DNA of 64,000 bases from Hyphomicrobiales bacterium (GCA_021775555.1 JAJFHP010000036.1:1-64000); one strand, 5' to 3'; numbered from the stretch's first letter, positions 8,558-20,779 are shown. Numbers and translations: made by a program. Notes: generated from the letters alone by a model not told the origin.

Positions 8558-10039
8558 CTAGCCGCCGCAGGTGCAGTTGTTCGCATGGGCCTGACGGATC
8601 GTGCTCATGGATCCCGAAAGGGCATGGCGCAAATCGGCATAGTGACGGTTTACAGTGCCGATATAATCGGCTGCCTCGATGGCGCTGAGTGCACGATACA
8701 TGATGGTTTGAACCGGGCCAGCAACGGTTTTGCCTGCATCTGTGCCAAAAAAATCAGACATGGCGCGCAGAGCGCCGAATACATTGTCTGCTTGATAAAT
8801 GCGCTGGCGCAATTCCGCATCATTCGCAAGTTGGGCAAGAGCTTCAACCTGGTTTTTCAGGGCTTTTTCGCCTGCACCTTGCGGTAAATCCAGTGGCGCG
8901 GAGCCCCAGCCGGGATGTCCGCCCGGCTCGACCTTAACCGCATCTATGGCTTCAGAGGTTCTAAGCTGTGCCAGGCTCGCAGCCTTGCCAGCCATATCGT
9001 CGAACTTTGTTGCGCGTTTAAGAAAACCCTCCATGCGCTCATCAAAGTAATTGAAGAAGGGAATGACACCTGTACAAATCGCCGGGTGGCTCTTCTGCTT
9101 CAAAAAACCCTGCAGGTTTTGCGAAACCCTGTTTGTCGCCCATCCTGAATCCCGTGTTTGCGAGAGCTCCCTGTCGCGCGCGCGCGCGGAGACATATCGT
9201 GAGGCGAAATTGTAGATACCGCGTTCTGCTTTTACCCGGGTCACAGTGCCCGCAGCCGGCTGGCTGACTGTTTCATACCTGGTGCAACGATACTGGTAGC
9301 GTCCTCGGCGTTTGTTCCAGTGCTTCACACTGCGTACACATTTGCGCGACGCACCTGCAATTTTTAAACGTGGCGGGAACAGCCAGCGCCCGGGCCGTGT
9401 ACGGTCCTTGGACCTGGCGGCCTTGATGGCATCGGCCAGCCCTGCGCCTGATCCTCGGCGGACCTTGACGATATGGGAATAAAACTCAGCTGCGCAATTG
9501 GCGACCTTCCATCCCAGAGTTGCGCTCTCGCCGGTTCCGCCAGGCTTGCGCAAGGTGACTTTCAGTTTATTTGGCGTGTCCCCCCCTCGCAGCGCGATCT
9601 CGACGATGACAATGCGTGGCTTGCGCGGCGCGATTTGCTCGACACTGGCTATGTGTACAGTGCCTTCTTTGCGGAGCTTGAGCCGCTCGCCGGAAACGTC
9701 GCGAATTTCTGCTGTCTCTGTTTCAAATACCAGCTCTGCACCGACCCGTTTGTTTCTGGCCGTGCTCTTGAGCTTTATTTGCACAAACGCGGAACCGCCG
9801 ACGGGGAAAGGCCGGTCCGTTCGCAGCACCGTGATGGTGGCCGAGACGCCATCGGTTCCAAGTTCATGATGTTCGCTTGTAGCCGGTGCACCCGCTTTAT
9901 TCTGATCACCAAGGGCCGCGGTGTTGTCATTGCCGGCTTGTGGCGTTCCCGGTGCCTGCGCCCGGGCATGACCAGTAAACATCACGAGAAAAGTACACAG
10001 GATCAGAGCAGGAAGGAAACGCGCTAAATGCGTGGCCAT
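8558..10039 (-). CDS. Secreted hypothetical protein
   Basis: Signal peptide MATHLARFLPALILCTFLVMFTGHARAQA; no confidently recognised domain in the remaining ~460 aa. Confidence 0.6.
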   Translation of the reverse strand: MATHLARFLPALILCTFLVMFTGHARAQAPGTPQAGNDNTAALGDQNKAGAPATSEHHELGTDGVSATITVLRTDRPFPVGGSAFVQIKLKSTARNKRVGAELVFETETAEIRDVSGERLKLRKEGTVHIASVEQIAPRKPRIVIVEIALRGGDTPNKLKVTLRKPGGTGESATLGWKVANCAAEFYSHIVKVRRGSGAGLADAIKAARSKDRTRPGRWLFPPRLKIAGASRKCVRSVKHWNKRRGRYQYRCTRYETVSQPAAGTVTRVKAERGIYNFASRYVSARARDRELSQTRDSGWATNRVSQNLQGFLKQKSHPAICTGVIPFFNYFDERMEGFLKRATKFDDMAGKAASLAQLRTSEAIDAVKVEPGGHPGWGSAPLDLPQGAGEKALKNQVEALAQLANDAELRQRIYQADNVFGALRAMSDFFGTDAGKTVAGPVQTIMYRALSAIEAADYIGTVNRHYADLRHALSGSMSTIRQAHANNCTCGG

Positions 10040-10701
10040 GGTTTTGTTTCCCCGGAGTTGTGTGTCGGGACTGGCAGCGGTAAGGAGTTGATGATCCAGG
10101 TTACGTTGAAATGGACTGTCGACACGAATGTGCCGACAGCCCGTCCCCGCATTTTTCAAGCGCTGGAAACGTTCCATTGCGCCTCGTTAGAACCAGTGGA
10201 TGTACATATGAGTGTACAAGCCGTGATTGGTTCTGATTGCCCTCTTTGGCCCTGTCATCGTGGCGAAAACCCCCCGATATCTTGCGATGCCGGTGTGTTT
10301 CAAGTCCGCCCCGCTGCAAATCGAGAATGGCTTATGGCCAATTCCAAATCAATCGATCATTGCGTTTGGGAAGCATTTTTTTGACGGCAGGGTGAAGTTT
10401 GGACCTGCCTTGCGACATTGGCATGCGGTCCATGGGAATGCATGACACCTGGTCTGTCCGTATTGGCGCCAATTTGTAATGAGATTGAGTGAATGCCGTG
10501 TTTCTATATTGCATATCAAACGGCTAAGACGGAGCAACATGCTGCAAACGGGCCTGAAATAAGCCTGATGCGGTACCTCGACACGTCCATTTCAGAGCGC
10601 TTCATCTTGCCGCGCTGCTTTCCATGCGGGGTCACGATGGGGGAGAAACTTGTGGCAGATATGCGACATGCAATTATTTTTGCAAATGCATGGAAATGGC
10701 A

Positions 10702-10950
10702 TCAATCACCGCGTGGCGGGCGTAACAGGAACATCACAAGCCAGATTGGTACTGTAATCAGGGCCCCTAAAATGATGTGCGGCAAGGCCCAGTGAAAGCC
10801 CCTGCGGGCATAATGCATGATCTGCTCAGGGGTCATTCCGAAATCCTGAAGCACCTGCGCGGCCGTAATATTGAGGCTCGAAAGCGCAACGCCAACGAGA
10901 AGAGACGCCAGCAATATCTTCAGCACCATGGATAAAAGACGATAGGTCAT
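10702..10950 (-). CDS. Small membrane protein, DUF6460-like
   Basis: 82 aa with LQDFGMTPEQIMHYARRGFHWALPHIILGALITVPIWLVMFLLRPPRG. Confidence 0.65.
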   Translation of the reverse strand: MTYRLLSMVLKILLASLLVGVALSSLNITAAQVLQDFGMTPEQIMHYARRGFHWALPHIILGALITVPIWLVMFLLRPPRGD

Positions 10951-11021
10951 GGGCTAACCTATACCCATAAGTACAATTCAGGCCAAGAGAGTGGCCGCCG
11001 GAGTTTAGATAAAAATTGAGA

Positions 11022-12296
11022 CTATCTCAAAGCGTTCTCGCCCTCGGCGTCCTTGCCCGTTTCAGCCGACCCCCCATCACCTGTGCGCCAGACCTTGAGT
11101 TGTTCTTTCATCTCGTATTCGTGGGTTTTCCACCAGCCGGCATCCATCCGCAACGCGCGCTTGAAGTTCGCTTTAGAAGTCGGAATGTAATCCGACATGT
11201 TCACATCGACTTCCGGGTGTTTGCCAATCAGTTTCAGAGCAGACTTGCGCACCGGGCCATAGGGGAACCATCGTGCCTGCCGCGCTAGGTGGCCGGGTTT
11301 TGTGGCGAAGGCGATAAGTTCGAGAGCTGAGGCCTTGTTGGGCGATCCCTTCGGGATAGCCCACAAATCAAGATCATAGACCTGCCCGTCCCAAATGAGA
11401 GCGAAAGGCCTGTTCTCCGCGACAATAGCCGAAAAGATACGTCCATTGAAGGCGATGGCCATTGCCACCTTCTTGCTGGCAAGCAATTTGAGAGGCTCAT
11501 GAGGCCGGTCCCACCACACCACATGGTTCCTGATCGCTTCGAGACGCTTCAGGGCCCGCGCGACACCATCGTTCGTCGCCAGTGTCTCATATACCTTTTC
11601 AGGTTTTACTCCGTCAGCCATCAGGGCGAGCTCGAGAGTATATTTTGGAGAACGGGGCAGGGCGCGTTTGCCCGGAAAGCGTTTGATGTCGAAGAAATCA
11701 CTGGCAGTTTTTGGTGCAGACTTCTTGAAGGCGCGCTTGTCGTAGACGATGGCTGATGACCAGGCCACGCTTGGCACGCCGCATTCATGCAGCATACCGG
11801 GCAGGAAATCTTCCTTTGCCGAGGTGCCGTCACTGGCGGCTGCCAGTGCCGTGGTATCCATCTTTTCCAGCTTGCCATCTCGACAGGCGCTCTCCAGGAT
11901 TTCCGGACCGAGATCAACGAGATCCCACTTTGGCGGCTCTGAGTCATCAGTGGCTGACAGCGCTCCGAAAGCGCCATTGTGAGATACCACCTCGATGGCG
12001 ATGCCCGTTTCGTCCTGGAACGGCGTGAAAAAAGCCCGTTTCTGGGATTCCGAGTAGGCGCCACCCCATGAGGCGACCGTAAGTTTGCCGGGTTTTTTAT
12101 CCGCTACCGATTTTGCCTCATCAGTTGCAGGTTTGTCCTTGCTGATGTCAGAAGTTGTTTCCGGCGGATTCTGTTCCGGTCCGGTTTGCGCCAGGCTGCT
12201 GGCATGGGGGCCGAGAAGCAGTGCTGCGGCGAATGCTGCTCCCAGCAACGGCAAGTGTTTCATGAACGGTCTGCGAGCGCGCATCATCTGTTCCAT
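11022..12296 (-). CDS. ABC transporter extracellular substrate-binding protein (PotD/spermidine-putrescine-like)
   Basis: Signal peptide, then KLTVASWGGAYSESQKRAFFTPFQDETGIAIEVVSHNG and typical periplasmic binding protein pattern. Confidence 0.85.
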   Translation of the reverse strand: MEQMMRARRPFMKHLPLLGAAFAAALLLGPHASSLAQTGPEQNPPETTSDISKDKPATDEAKSVADKKPGKLTVASWGGAYSESQKRAFFTPFQDETGIAIEVVSHNGAFGALSATDDSEPPKWDLVDLGPEILESACRDGKLEKMDTTALAAASDGTSAKEDFLPGMLHECGVPSVAWSSAIVYDKRAFKKSAPKTASDFFDIKRFPGKRALPRSPKYTLELALMADGVKPEKVYETLATNDGVARALKRLEAIRNHVVWWDRPHEPLKLLASKKVAMAIAFNGRIFSAIVAENRPFALIWDGQVYDLDLWAIPKGSPNKASALELIAFATKPGHLARQARWFPYGPVRKSALKLIGKHPEVDVNMSDYIPTSKANFKRALRMDAGWWKTHEYEMKEQLKVWRTGDGGSAETGKDAEGENALR

Positions 12297-12299
12297 ATC

Positions 12300-14156
12300 C
12301 TAATTATTGCCCAGCCGGGCCGACCGTGATGCGATCGGATGTGACAGGAATCGGGTACTCGACTTGGCCGGCTCAAGTGAGAAACTGGGCTGCGACCATG
12401 GCCCTTTGATGACAATGGCATCGGCCGGGGCGGGTTCGGTTTCTTCTTCTTCCCCCGTTTCCTTTGCCGGAGGATGGTCAATCATCTTCATGCGCATATC
12501 CAGAGCGCTGCCGGCCAGGTCAATCGTGCCCTCGCCGGTCAAATCGGTTGTCCCCAGATCGATTTTCAGGGAATCGGTGTAGGCGCCTCCACTGCGGAAG
12601 AAAAAATCACCCTTCAGGGTCTTGAAAGACGTCGCGCTGGCACGTGCCGCGTCCCAGCCTTTTACCGGGCCGGTTTTTAAACTCGACATCAGCTTGACGA
12701 TATCCACATCTGCCTGACCCGCATCCATCGAAACGCTGACCTTTCCGCCCAGGCTATGCAGAAGCCCCTTGGCCGTGCGACCCTTGCTGGTGACGTCGGC
12801 GGACAGGTTTGCTGTGCCCTCAAGGGGGCTCTCGGGTGTAAAAATCTCTATGCAACTCTTGGCGGAAACTTCCGTCAATTTACCGCTCACGCGAATGGCG
12901 GAATCCGGCACAGTCGCGTCAAATGCAAGCCTCCCGTTACCGTTGCCGCCGCAAATGTCAAACAGCGCGAGATCGGCCATGAGTTTGCCCGATTTCAGGG
13001 AAAACGAAATTGCACTTTGTCCCAGTGTGATCGGTGGGACGATGAGTTCAGTTGTAGAGATTCTCAGATCGATATTGAGGTGATGCAGCAGGGGAAAGTC
13101 GACATCGACACTTTTGGACCTGGTTTTCTTCGCATCGGGTTCTGGCTCGGCTCCGGCCTTGAAATATTGTGTCAAATCAAGCTTTTGAAGAGCAAGCGTC
13201 CCCTCGATTTGTGGCCGTGGGCTGATGAATTCGACCGCCAGTGCCCCAAGAGCCTTGTTGCCATCAAGTTCGAATGATCCCTCGTCAAATCCTATCCTGT
13301 GTCCGGCCCAGTGAAATGATCCGTTCGCCGAAAAAATTCCAGGTTTCTGGTCGTCGGGCACGAGTAAGCCCATCCACTTGGCGAATCGCGGCAGGTTCTG
13401 GATCATTAAATCCAGATTGCCGTTGACCCGCACACCATCAGTGACCGTCGCCTCACCGTCGATATCAGCCGAAACCAGCTCTCCCCGAAGTGTGACAGAT
13501 ACCGGTATTTTAACCACCTTCGCCACATGGCTGGGGGCTTCGCCATCATATCGAAATGTCAGCGGCTGGCTACGCCAGTTGAAAGTGCCGCGGGCTGAAA
13601 GGGTGCCGCTGGAAGAACCCAGAACGAGCTTTGCGTTGACATCCGTGAACTCTTCGCTGCTATCCGGTCCGGAGACCATCACCACGCCGTTCTCGAGCAC
13701 AAATTGGTCGAAGGGCGCGGAGGTAAGGGCCTGCATGAATGCAGGCACTTCATTCGGGCCGGGATTCAGTGCCGTGACACGGGCGACAGAGCTTGATTTA
13801 ACATGGGGTTCAATCAGCGTGATCCGGTCAACCTTGGGCGTTCCGGAAAACAGCGACCACAACCCGAGTCTCACATTCATGCGCTTTGCCCGTATCTCGC
13901 GAAGGGCAGCGAGATGCTTTATATCCGTCAGGCGGACATTGCTGATTTCCATCGTAAGGCGGGGGAAGTAACTCAAACGCGAGGAACCGTCGATCACCAC
14001 GATCGCTCCTGTCCATTTGTTCAGGTTTTGCGTGAGATAGGCGCGGATTGAATTTTCGTTGGGGATGGAAGGTTTTACGAAAAGATAGCCAATGATGATC
14101 AGTGCGAGACACAGTGCTGAAAGCAACCCGATCCTGAAACGCGTCAATTGTCCCAT
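12300..14156 (-). CDS. AsmA-family protein
   Basis: Single N-terminal TM and long beta-rich body with AsmA-like repeats (FDQFVLENGVVMVSGP..., LSGTANLSADVTSKGRT-like). Confidence 0.85.
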   Translation of the reverse strand: MGQLTRFRIGLLSALCLALIIIGYLFVKPSIPNENSIRAYLTQNLNKWTGAIVVIDGSSRLSYFPRLTMEISNVRLTDIKHLAALREIRAKRMNVRLGLWSLFSGTPKVDRITLIEPHVKSSSVARVTALNPGPNEVPAFMQALTSAPFDQFVLENGVVMVSGPDSSEEFTDVNAKLVLGSSSGTLSARGTFNWRSQPLTFRYDGEAPSHVAKVVKIPVSVTLRGELVSADIDGEATVTDGVRVNGNLDLMIQNLPRFAKWMGLLVPDDQKPGIFSANGSFHWAGHRIGFDEGSFELDGNKALGALAVEFISPRPQIEGTLALQKLDLTQYFKAGAEPEPDAKKTRSKSVDVDFPLLHHLNIDLRISTTELIVPPITLGQSAISFSLKSGKLMADLALFDICGGNGNGRLAFDATVPDSAIRVSGKLTEVSAKSCIEIFTPESPLEGTANLSADVTSKGRTAKGLLHSLGGKVSVSMDAGQADVDIVKLMSSLKTGPVKGWDAARASATSFKTLKGDFFFRSGGAYTDSLKIDLGTTDLTGEGTIDLAGSALDMRMKMIDHPPAKETGEEEETEPAPADAIVIKGPWSQPSFSLEPAKSSTRFLSHPIASRSARLGNN

Positions 14157-14358
14157 TACGCCTCACACTGCAAGTCTTTGATCCGGGAGAGCATAAAAAA
14201 TCATGAGAAATTCGGGGTCGGGAAATGTTCCCTGCCACGAATCCATATTGCCAAAAAACACCCTCGGAATGTCCCGGCACCGATGATTCTGTTCTAAACT
14301 GTTTACAGGGGAAATGCGAGCCTCGGCAGGCGCATAAACACCAAAGGAGAAGCCGTAA

Positions 14359-16323
<1,965 letters not shown>

Positions 16324-16500
16324 ATCGGCGGCGGATTGTCTGAGTTCTGGTATGGGGGAAAATTCCCTTATATCCATCCACACAGGACATAAATCCGCTC
16401 AGGCTGAAATGTCTGCTTCAAGAAGCCATTGAACCTTAAGGTCCTTTAGAGTTACGAAGAATAATGAGGCTCTGAAGTTCGAATGACATGGAGCGTTGAG

Positions 16501-16899
16501 ATGACCCAGATACAGAGCACCGAGAGGGAGTTCATACTGAAAGCGATGGTTGCAATGGCTGCCGCGGACGGGGATCTGCACGACGATGAGCTTGCGACGA
16601 TCCGCACAGTTTATGAGAAGAATACAGGAGAGGCGATCAGCGCGGATGACATCAACAACGTGTCCAAAAGCCGCCAATCCCAAACAACCACCCTTCCAGA
16701 ACAATTGGCGGCGATACAAGGCCAACTGACCGGGGATGTGAAAAAGACGATCCTGAGCAGTGCCTACATGGTTCTGCTGGCCGATGGGCGGGTTAGTGCC
16801 CGCGAGCGCAAAAAGCTGATGAATCTGGCCGATGCGATGAAAGTATCAAATGTCCACCGGAGTATTATTTTCGAGGATGTCGAGCGCGCCCTTGGATAA
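16501..16899 (+). CDS. TerB-like (tellurite resistance TerB fold) protein
   Basis: FILKAMVAMAAADGDLHDDELATIR...AYMVLLADGRVSARERKKL: paired acidic TerB-type motifs; paralogous to 62365-62763. Confidence 0.75.
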   Translation: MTQIQSTEREFILKAMVAMAAADGDLHDDELATIRTVYEKNTGEAISADDINNVSKSRQSQTTTLPEQLAAIQGQLTGDVKKTILSSAYMVLLADGRVSARERKKLMNLADAMKVSNVHRSIIFEDVERALG

Positions 16900-16905
16900 G
16901 CGGCG

Positions 16906-17100
16906 TCATCCCGTGGTGCATGTCATGTCCTGACCGCAGCACAAGGGTGATTTGATTTTGCCATGACCATTGGGACATTTGGACACCTGCACCTGGTTCC
17001 CGTCATCGAGCGTGAGGCTGTCGTTTTCCAAAGGGGCATCGCACTTCCCGCAGGTCGCATTGACACTCATTCCGCATTTTTTACATTCATAAGTTGCCAT
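16906..17100 (-). CDS. Small zinc-ribbon protein
   Basis: MATYECKKCGMSVNATCGKCDAPLE...CPNGHGKIKSPLCCGQDMTC with multiple CxxC motifs. Confidence 0.7.
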   Translation of the reverse strand: MATYECKKCGMSVNATCGKCDAPLENDSLTLDDGNQVQVSKCPNGHGKIKSPLCCGQDMTCTTG

Positions 17101-17241
17101 TTTTTTCACCCGCTTTGTACGATTGAGCTGAAATTTACTGATTGAACCTATCAGCCACGCTCCAACCCATGCAAGCGCACCGGCACGCGCCAGTAAAGCG
17201 CCTGGGGTGGTCGTAGACCTCCAACAGGCCTGAAGCGGAAT

Positions 17242-17904
17242 CTATCTTCTTGAACATTGCCACTGCCAGCTGGACTCGCTCTTTGTACAGGAGGGCACGC
17301 ATTTGTTCCGGCAACAACGCTCCCCTCCCGATTGGCGGCATTCGGTGGGGGCAGGCGTCTTGCAGGGAAAGGGTGACCACGTTGTGAAGCTGCAAGTCTC
17401 CCTGATGTATTTCATGTAGTCTTCCTGGGATTTGCGGGCCCTTGGAAAATTGGGCTCATTGTTGGCTACCGAATGAACTGTTTCGGCGATCTCGGCTACC
17501 CAGATATTGCAGAGGCGTAGACGTCCCATACTCAACAGATCAAGCCCGCCATATTTACCTGCGCAGACTTCCAGCATGGCTTCATAGAAACGCCGGTTAC
17601 AGGTCTCCGCACTTTCCCCATAGCTGGAATAGTAGCAGCGGTCGTGCACATTGCAGGCAGGAGTCAGGTCGGGGATGCTGAGCAGATGAAGCAATTCGCC
17701 TGTGAGGCCCTGGAAGATATTTTCGACATAGTCACAACCATCGACGACGGCGTGGGGAAACTCGGAGCTGGTCCACCCACCGCCGCGCGTATCACAGCTG
17801 CGGGGCACGGATATGCATTGGCCGGAATGGGAGCTGTTGGAAAATGAAAATAACGGTGCGATGAGCACGGCAAAAAAGAGCATGATCTTAAGGACGCGTT
17901 TCAT
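17242..17904 (-). CDS. Secreted cysteine-rich protein with phospholipase A2-like motif
   Basis: Signal peptide MKRVLKIMLFFAVLIAPLFSFS; TPACNVHDRCYYSSYGESAETCNRRFYEAMLEVC matches the PLA2 CxxHDxCY...C...C pattern; Cys-rich C-terminal tail. Confidence 0.65.
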   Translation of the reverse strand: MKRVLKIMLFFAVLIAPLFSFSNSSHSGQCISVPRSCDTRGGGWTSSEFPHAVVDGCDYVENIFQGLTGELLHLLSIPDLTPACNVHDRCYYSSYGESAETCNRRFYEAMLEVCAGKYGGLDLLSMGRLRLCNIWVAEIAETVHSVANNEPNFPRARKSQEDYMKYIRETCSFTTWSPFPCKTPAPTECRQSGGERCCRNKCVPSCTKSESSWQWQCSRR

Positions 17905-18071
17905 CCCATCTCTTCCTTTGAGGCCCCTTTGATCTGTACTCACTGAACCTGAAAATGGTCATTGAAGCCAAGAATGTCAGGCAAGTATACTGCCAATGAT
18001 TAACCGGCTAATTTTCATCCCTGATTTTGTGTCATGAGTTTTCAACCGTTGATAATGCCCGGTCAAAAACG

Positions 18072-18314
18072 ATGATTGTGTGTTCCTGCAATGTTATTTC
18101 GAGCCGCGAAATAGAAATCGCGGTGGAAGACCTCGTCGCTACCGACTCTGATGTGGTGCTGACACCCGGAATGGTATACCGGGCTTGCGGATGCCGACCA
18201 AAATGCGGAACATGTTTGGGTCATCTGGCTGAGCTGATACACGCCCACCGTGAGGCGTTGCAGGCGCCAGATCATGCCGCAGCGAGTGTGGACAGGGCTC
18301 CGGAAACAGTTTAG
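18072..18314 (+). CDS. bfd: Bacterioferritin-associated ferredoxin
   Basis: MIVCSCNVISSREIEIAVEDL...CGCRPKCGTCLGHLAELI: BFD-type [2Fe-2S] cysteine pattern; immediately upstream of bfr. Confidence 0.9.
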   Translation: MIVCSCNVISSREIEIAVEDLVATDSDVVLTPGMVYRACGCRPKCGTCLGHLAELIHAHREALQAPDHAAASVDRAPETV

Positions 18315-18325
18315 ATTTATTCTAA
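18311..18325. promoter_or_regulatory. Irr/ICE-like box upstream of bfr
   Basis: TTAGAT-TTA-TTCTAA: one mismatch from the TTAGAA-N3-TTCTAA palindrome; overlaps the bfd stop codon and lies ~30 bp before the bfr ATG. Confidence 0.6.
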
Positions 18326-18355
18326 GGTAAAAACCCGATTCCCAAGGAGACGACC

Positions 18356-18844
18356 ATGAAGGGCGACAAGAAGGTCATCGAGTATCTGAACAAGGCTCTG
18401 CGCCACGAGATGACGGCGGTTAACCAGTACTGGCTGCATTATCGCATGCTTGATGATTGGGGATTTACGAAGCTGGCTAAAAAACAGCGGGAGGAATCCA
18501 TCGAGGAAATGCAGCATGCCGACAGCCTGATTGATCGCATCCTTGTGCTTGAGGGTTTTCCGAACATGCAGGAGCTCGACCCCTTGATGATCGGGCAGAA
18601 TTTGAAAGAGACGCTGGAATGCGATCTCAAGGCCGAATACAGCGCGCGGAAACTCTACATCGAGGCGCGCGAAGTCTGCCGCAAGGCGGAAGACTATGTG
18701 TCTATGGAGTTATTCGAGAGCCTTATCAAGGACGAGGAAGGCCATATCGACTGGCTGGAAACGCAGTTAGAGAATATCGAGTTGATTGGTATCGAGAATT
18801 ACGGCCAGCTGCAAAGTGCACCTGCCGACGAAAGTGAAGGTTAG
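18356..18844 (+). CDS. bfr: Bacterioferritin
   Basis: [56 protein letters not shown] ... [13 protein letters not shown], canonical bacterioferritin. Confidence 0.96.
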   Translation: MKGDKKVIEYLNKALRHEMTAVNQYWLHYRMLDDWGFTKLAKKQREESIEEMQHADSLIDRILVLEGFPNMQELDPLMIGQNLKETLECDLKAEYSARKLYIEAREVCRKAEDYVSMELFESLIKDEEGHIDWLETQLENIELIGIENYGQLQSAPADESEG

Positions 18845-19066
18845 CCCACTACGCCCGCTGCGGATTTAATCATGACGCTTGCAAGCAGGACGTAGACCGC
18901 TGTCCAGGCATCACGCACTTCAGGTGTAAAGTTCTCTGCAAGACCTTGCTCAAGGGTCCACCGTGAATCGGTTTTTGTATCTGCACGCAGTGTGATCAAA
19001 CATGGTGAAAGACACCTTAGGCGGGTAATTTTGGAGAAGTGTACCTGGAGTAAGAGGGGTATCCCA

Positions 19067-20773
19067 TCAGCCCACCACGGTTCTTGCCCCGGGCCTGCCG
19101 CTTGAGATCGCGCGATGCAGGAATATCACCGGCGCAAGGCCGATAACGACGATGGCCAGCGCGGCCATTGCGCCCTCCTCGAACAGATCGAGCGACGCCA
19201 GGGTATAGACATGGGTGGCGAGCGTATCGAAGTTGAAGGGCCGCAGCAGCAGGGTCGCGGGCAACTCCTTCATGGAATCAACAAAAACGAGTAGCCCGGC
19301 GGCTCCCAGCACTGGCATCATGATCGGCAAGTGGACGCGGAACAGGGTCTGGGTGATGGACACGCCCATGGTGCGGGACGCCGCGTCGAGGTTGGTAGAG
19401 GTTTTTTTAAATCCGGCATCAATAGATCCATATGAAATGGCGAGAAACCTGACCGTGTAGGCCAGTACCAGCCCAGCCGCGCTACCCGACAGGAGCAACC
19501 CGGTCGAGATGCCGAAGGTGGATTGCATGAATGCATCAAACGCATTGTCGAACCCGGCAAGTGGAATGAGCACGCCAATGGCGAGCACGGTGCCCGGCAC
19601 CGCGTAACCGACACTCGCCAGCGCGGTTGCGCCATGAACCAGCTTCGACCTGCTGGCGCGGCAAGCATAAGCGAGGATGGTGCCCACAGTGACGGCGAGC
19701 AATCCGGTAGATGCAGCAAGCATGAGGGAGTGCCCGGCTGCTTTCCAGAACGCCGGTTTCAAACCCTCGGCAAGGTTGGAAACAGCAGCGTCAAACAGGA
19801 CGCTGACTGGGAAAACAAATCCGATCAGGACCGGCAGCGCGCAGGCGATCATGGCAAGGATGCCGGCAACCGGTCTAAGCTGCTGTTCCGGCAGCAGTGA
19901 GTATTTGCCAGTTGTATGGTGGAAGCGCTGGCGCTTGCGCGCACTGCGCTCAATGTAAATAAGCGCGAAGACGAACATCAGCATGATACAGGAAATTTGG
20001 GCAGCGCCCGGCAGGGACGAGCGCTCGAGCCATGTCGTGTAGATGCTGACCGTCAGCGTCTGGATACCGAGAAACTCGACCGCGCCGATATCGTTCAACG
20101 TTTCCATCAGCGCCAGCGTAACGCCGGCCACGAGCGCGGGCCGGGCGAGCGGCAGGGCCACGGACCAGAAAGTGCCCCAGGCGGTGCGGCCAAGCACGCG
20201 GCTCACTTCAAGAACGCACACTGATTGCTGAAGAAAACTCGCCCTCGCGGTGAGGTAAACATAGGGGTAGAGCACGAAAGACATCACCAGAATGCCACCC
20301 CATACCGAACGGATTTCGGGAAACCAGTAGTCTGCGGAATTGGTCCAGCCGAATGCTCTGCGCATCGCTGTCTGCAAGGTGCCGGAATAGTCCAGCAACT
20401 CCATGTAGCAAAAGGCGATGATGTAGGTCGGCATCGCCAGCGGCACCAGCAGCAACCATTCGAACAGCGCACGTCCGGGAAAGCGGAACATGGTGACGAG
20501 CCAGGCCGTTCCCGCACCAATAACAAGGGTTGTTGCTCCGACGCCGAGCATAAGCTCCAGCGTTGTCAGGGTGGAGGAGGGCAACACCGTGGAAACCAGG
20601 TGCGGCCAGGTGTCGCCGCTCGAGCGCAGGCCCAGTACCGCGATTGCAATAAGCGGTGCCGCCGCCAACAGAGCAATGGTCAGGGCGCCAAGCGACCAGC
20701 CCAGATTTCCTGCGCTGTGCAACCTGTTGGCTGCCAGCCGAAGACCTGAACGCATGTCGATAGCAGAACTCAT
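19067..20773 (-). CDS. Fe3+ ABC transporter permease (FbpB/AfuB-like, fused two-domain)
   Basis: 568 aa with two binding-protein-dependent permease halves; adjacent to Fe3+-type binding protein. Confidence 0.88.
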   Translation of the reverse strand: MSSAIDMRSGLRLAANRLHSAGNLGWSLGALTIALLAAAPLIAIAVLGLRSSGDTWPHLVSTVLPSSTLTTLELMLGVGATTLVIGAGTAWLVTMFRFPGRALFEWLLLVPLAMPTYIIAFCYMELLDYSGTLQTAMRRAFGWTNSADYWFPEIRSVWGGILVMSFVLYPYVYLTARASFLQQSVCVLEVSRVLGRTAWGTFWSVALPLARPALVAGVTLALMETLNDIGAVEFLGIQTLTVSIYTTWLERSSLPGAAQISCIMLMFVFALIYIERSARKRQRFHHTTGKYSLLPEQQLRPVAGILAMIACALPVLIGFVFPVSVLFDAAVSNLAEGLKPAFWKAAGHSLMLAASTGLLAVTVGTILAYACRASRSKLVHGATALASVGYAVPGTVLAIGVLIPLAGFDNAFDAFMQSTFGISTGLLLSGSAAGLVLAYTVRFLAISYGSIDAGFKKTSTNLDAASRTMGVSITQTLFRVHLPIMMPVLGAAGLLVFVDSMKELPATLLLRPFNFDTLATHVYTLASLDLFEEGAMAALAIVVIGLAPVIFLHRAISSGRPGARTVVG

Positions 20774-20779
20774 GGGCTC

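Noticed and set aside
9172-9190. (CG)n tract, potential Z-DNA
   Set aside because: Short and inside a coding region, encoding an Ala/Arg stretch; expected in GC-rich coding sequence.
10462-10473. ATTGGCGCCAAT 12-bp palindrome in the 10.0-10.7 kb intergenic region
   Set aside because: Single short palindrome with no supported gene immediately downstream; could be chance.
20225-20749. 174-aa plus-strand ORF
   Set aside because: Antisense to the iron ABC permease; low-complexity His/Gln/Arg-rich shadow translation.
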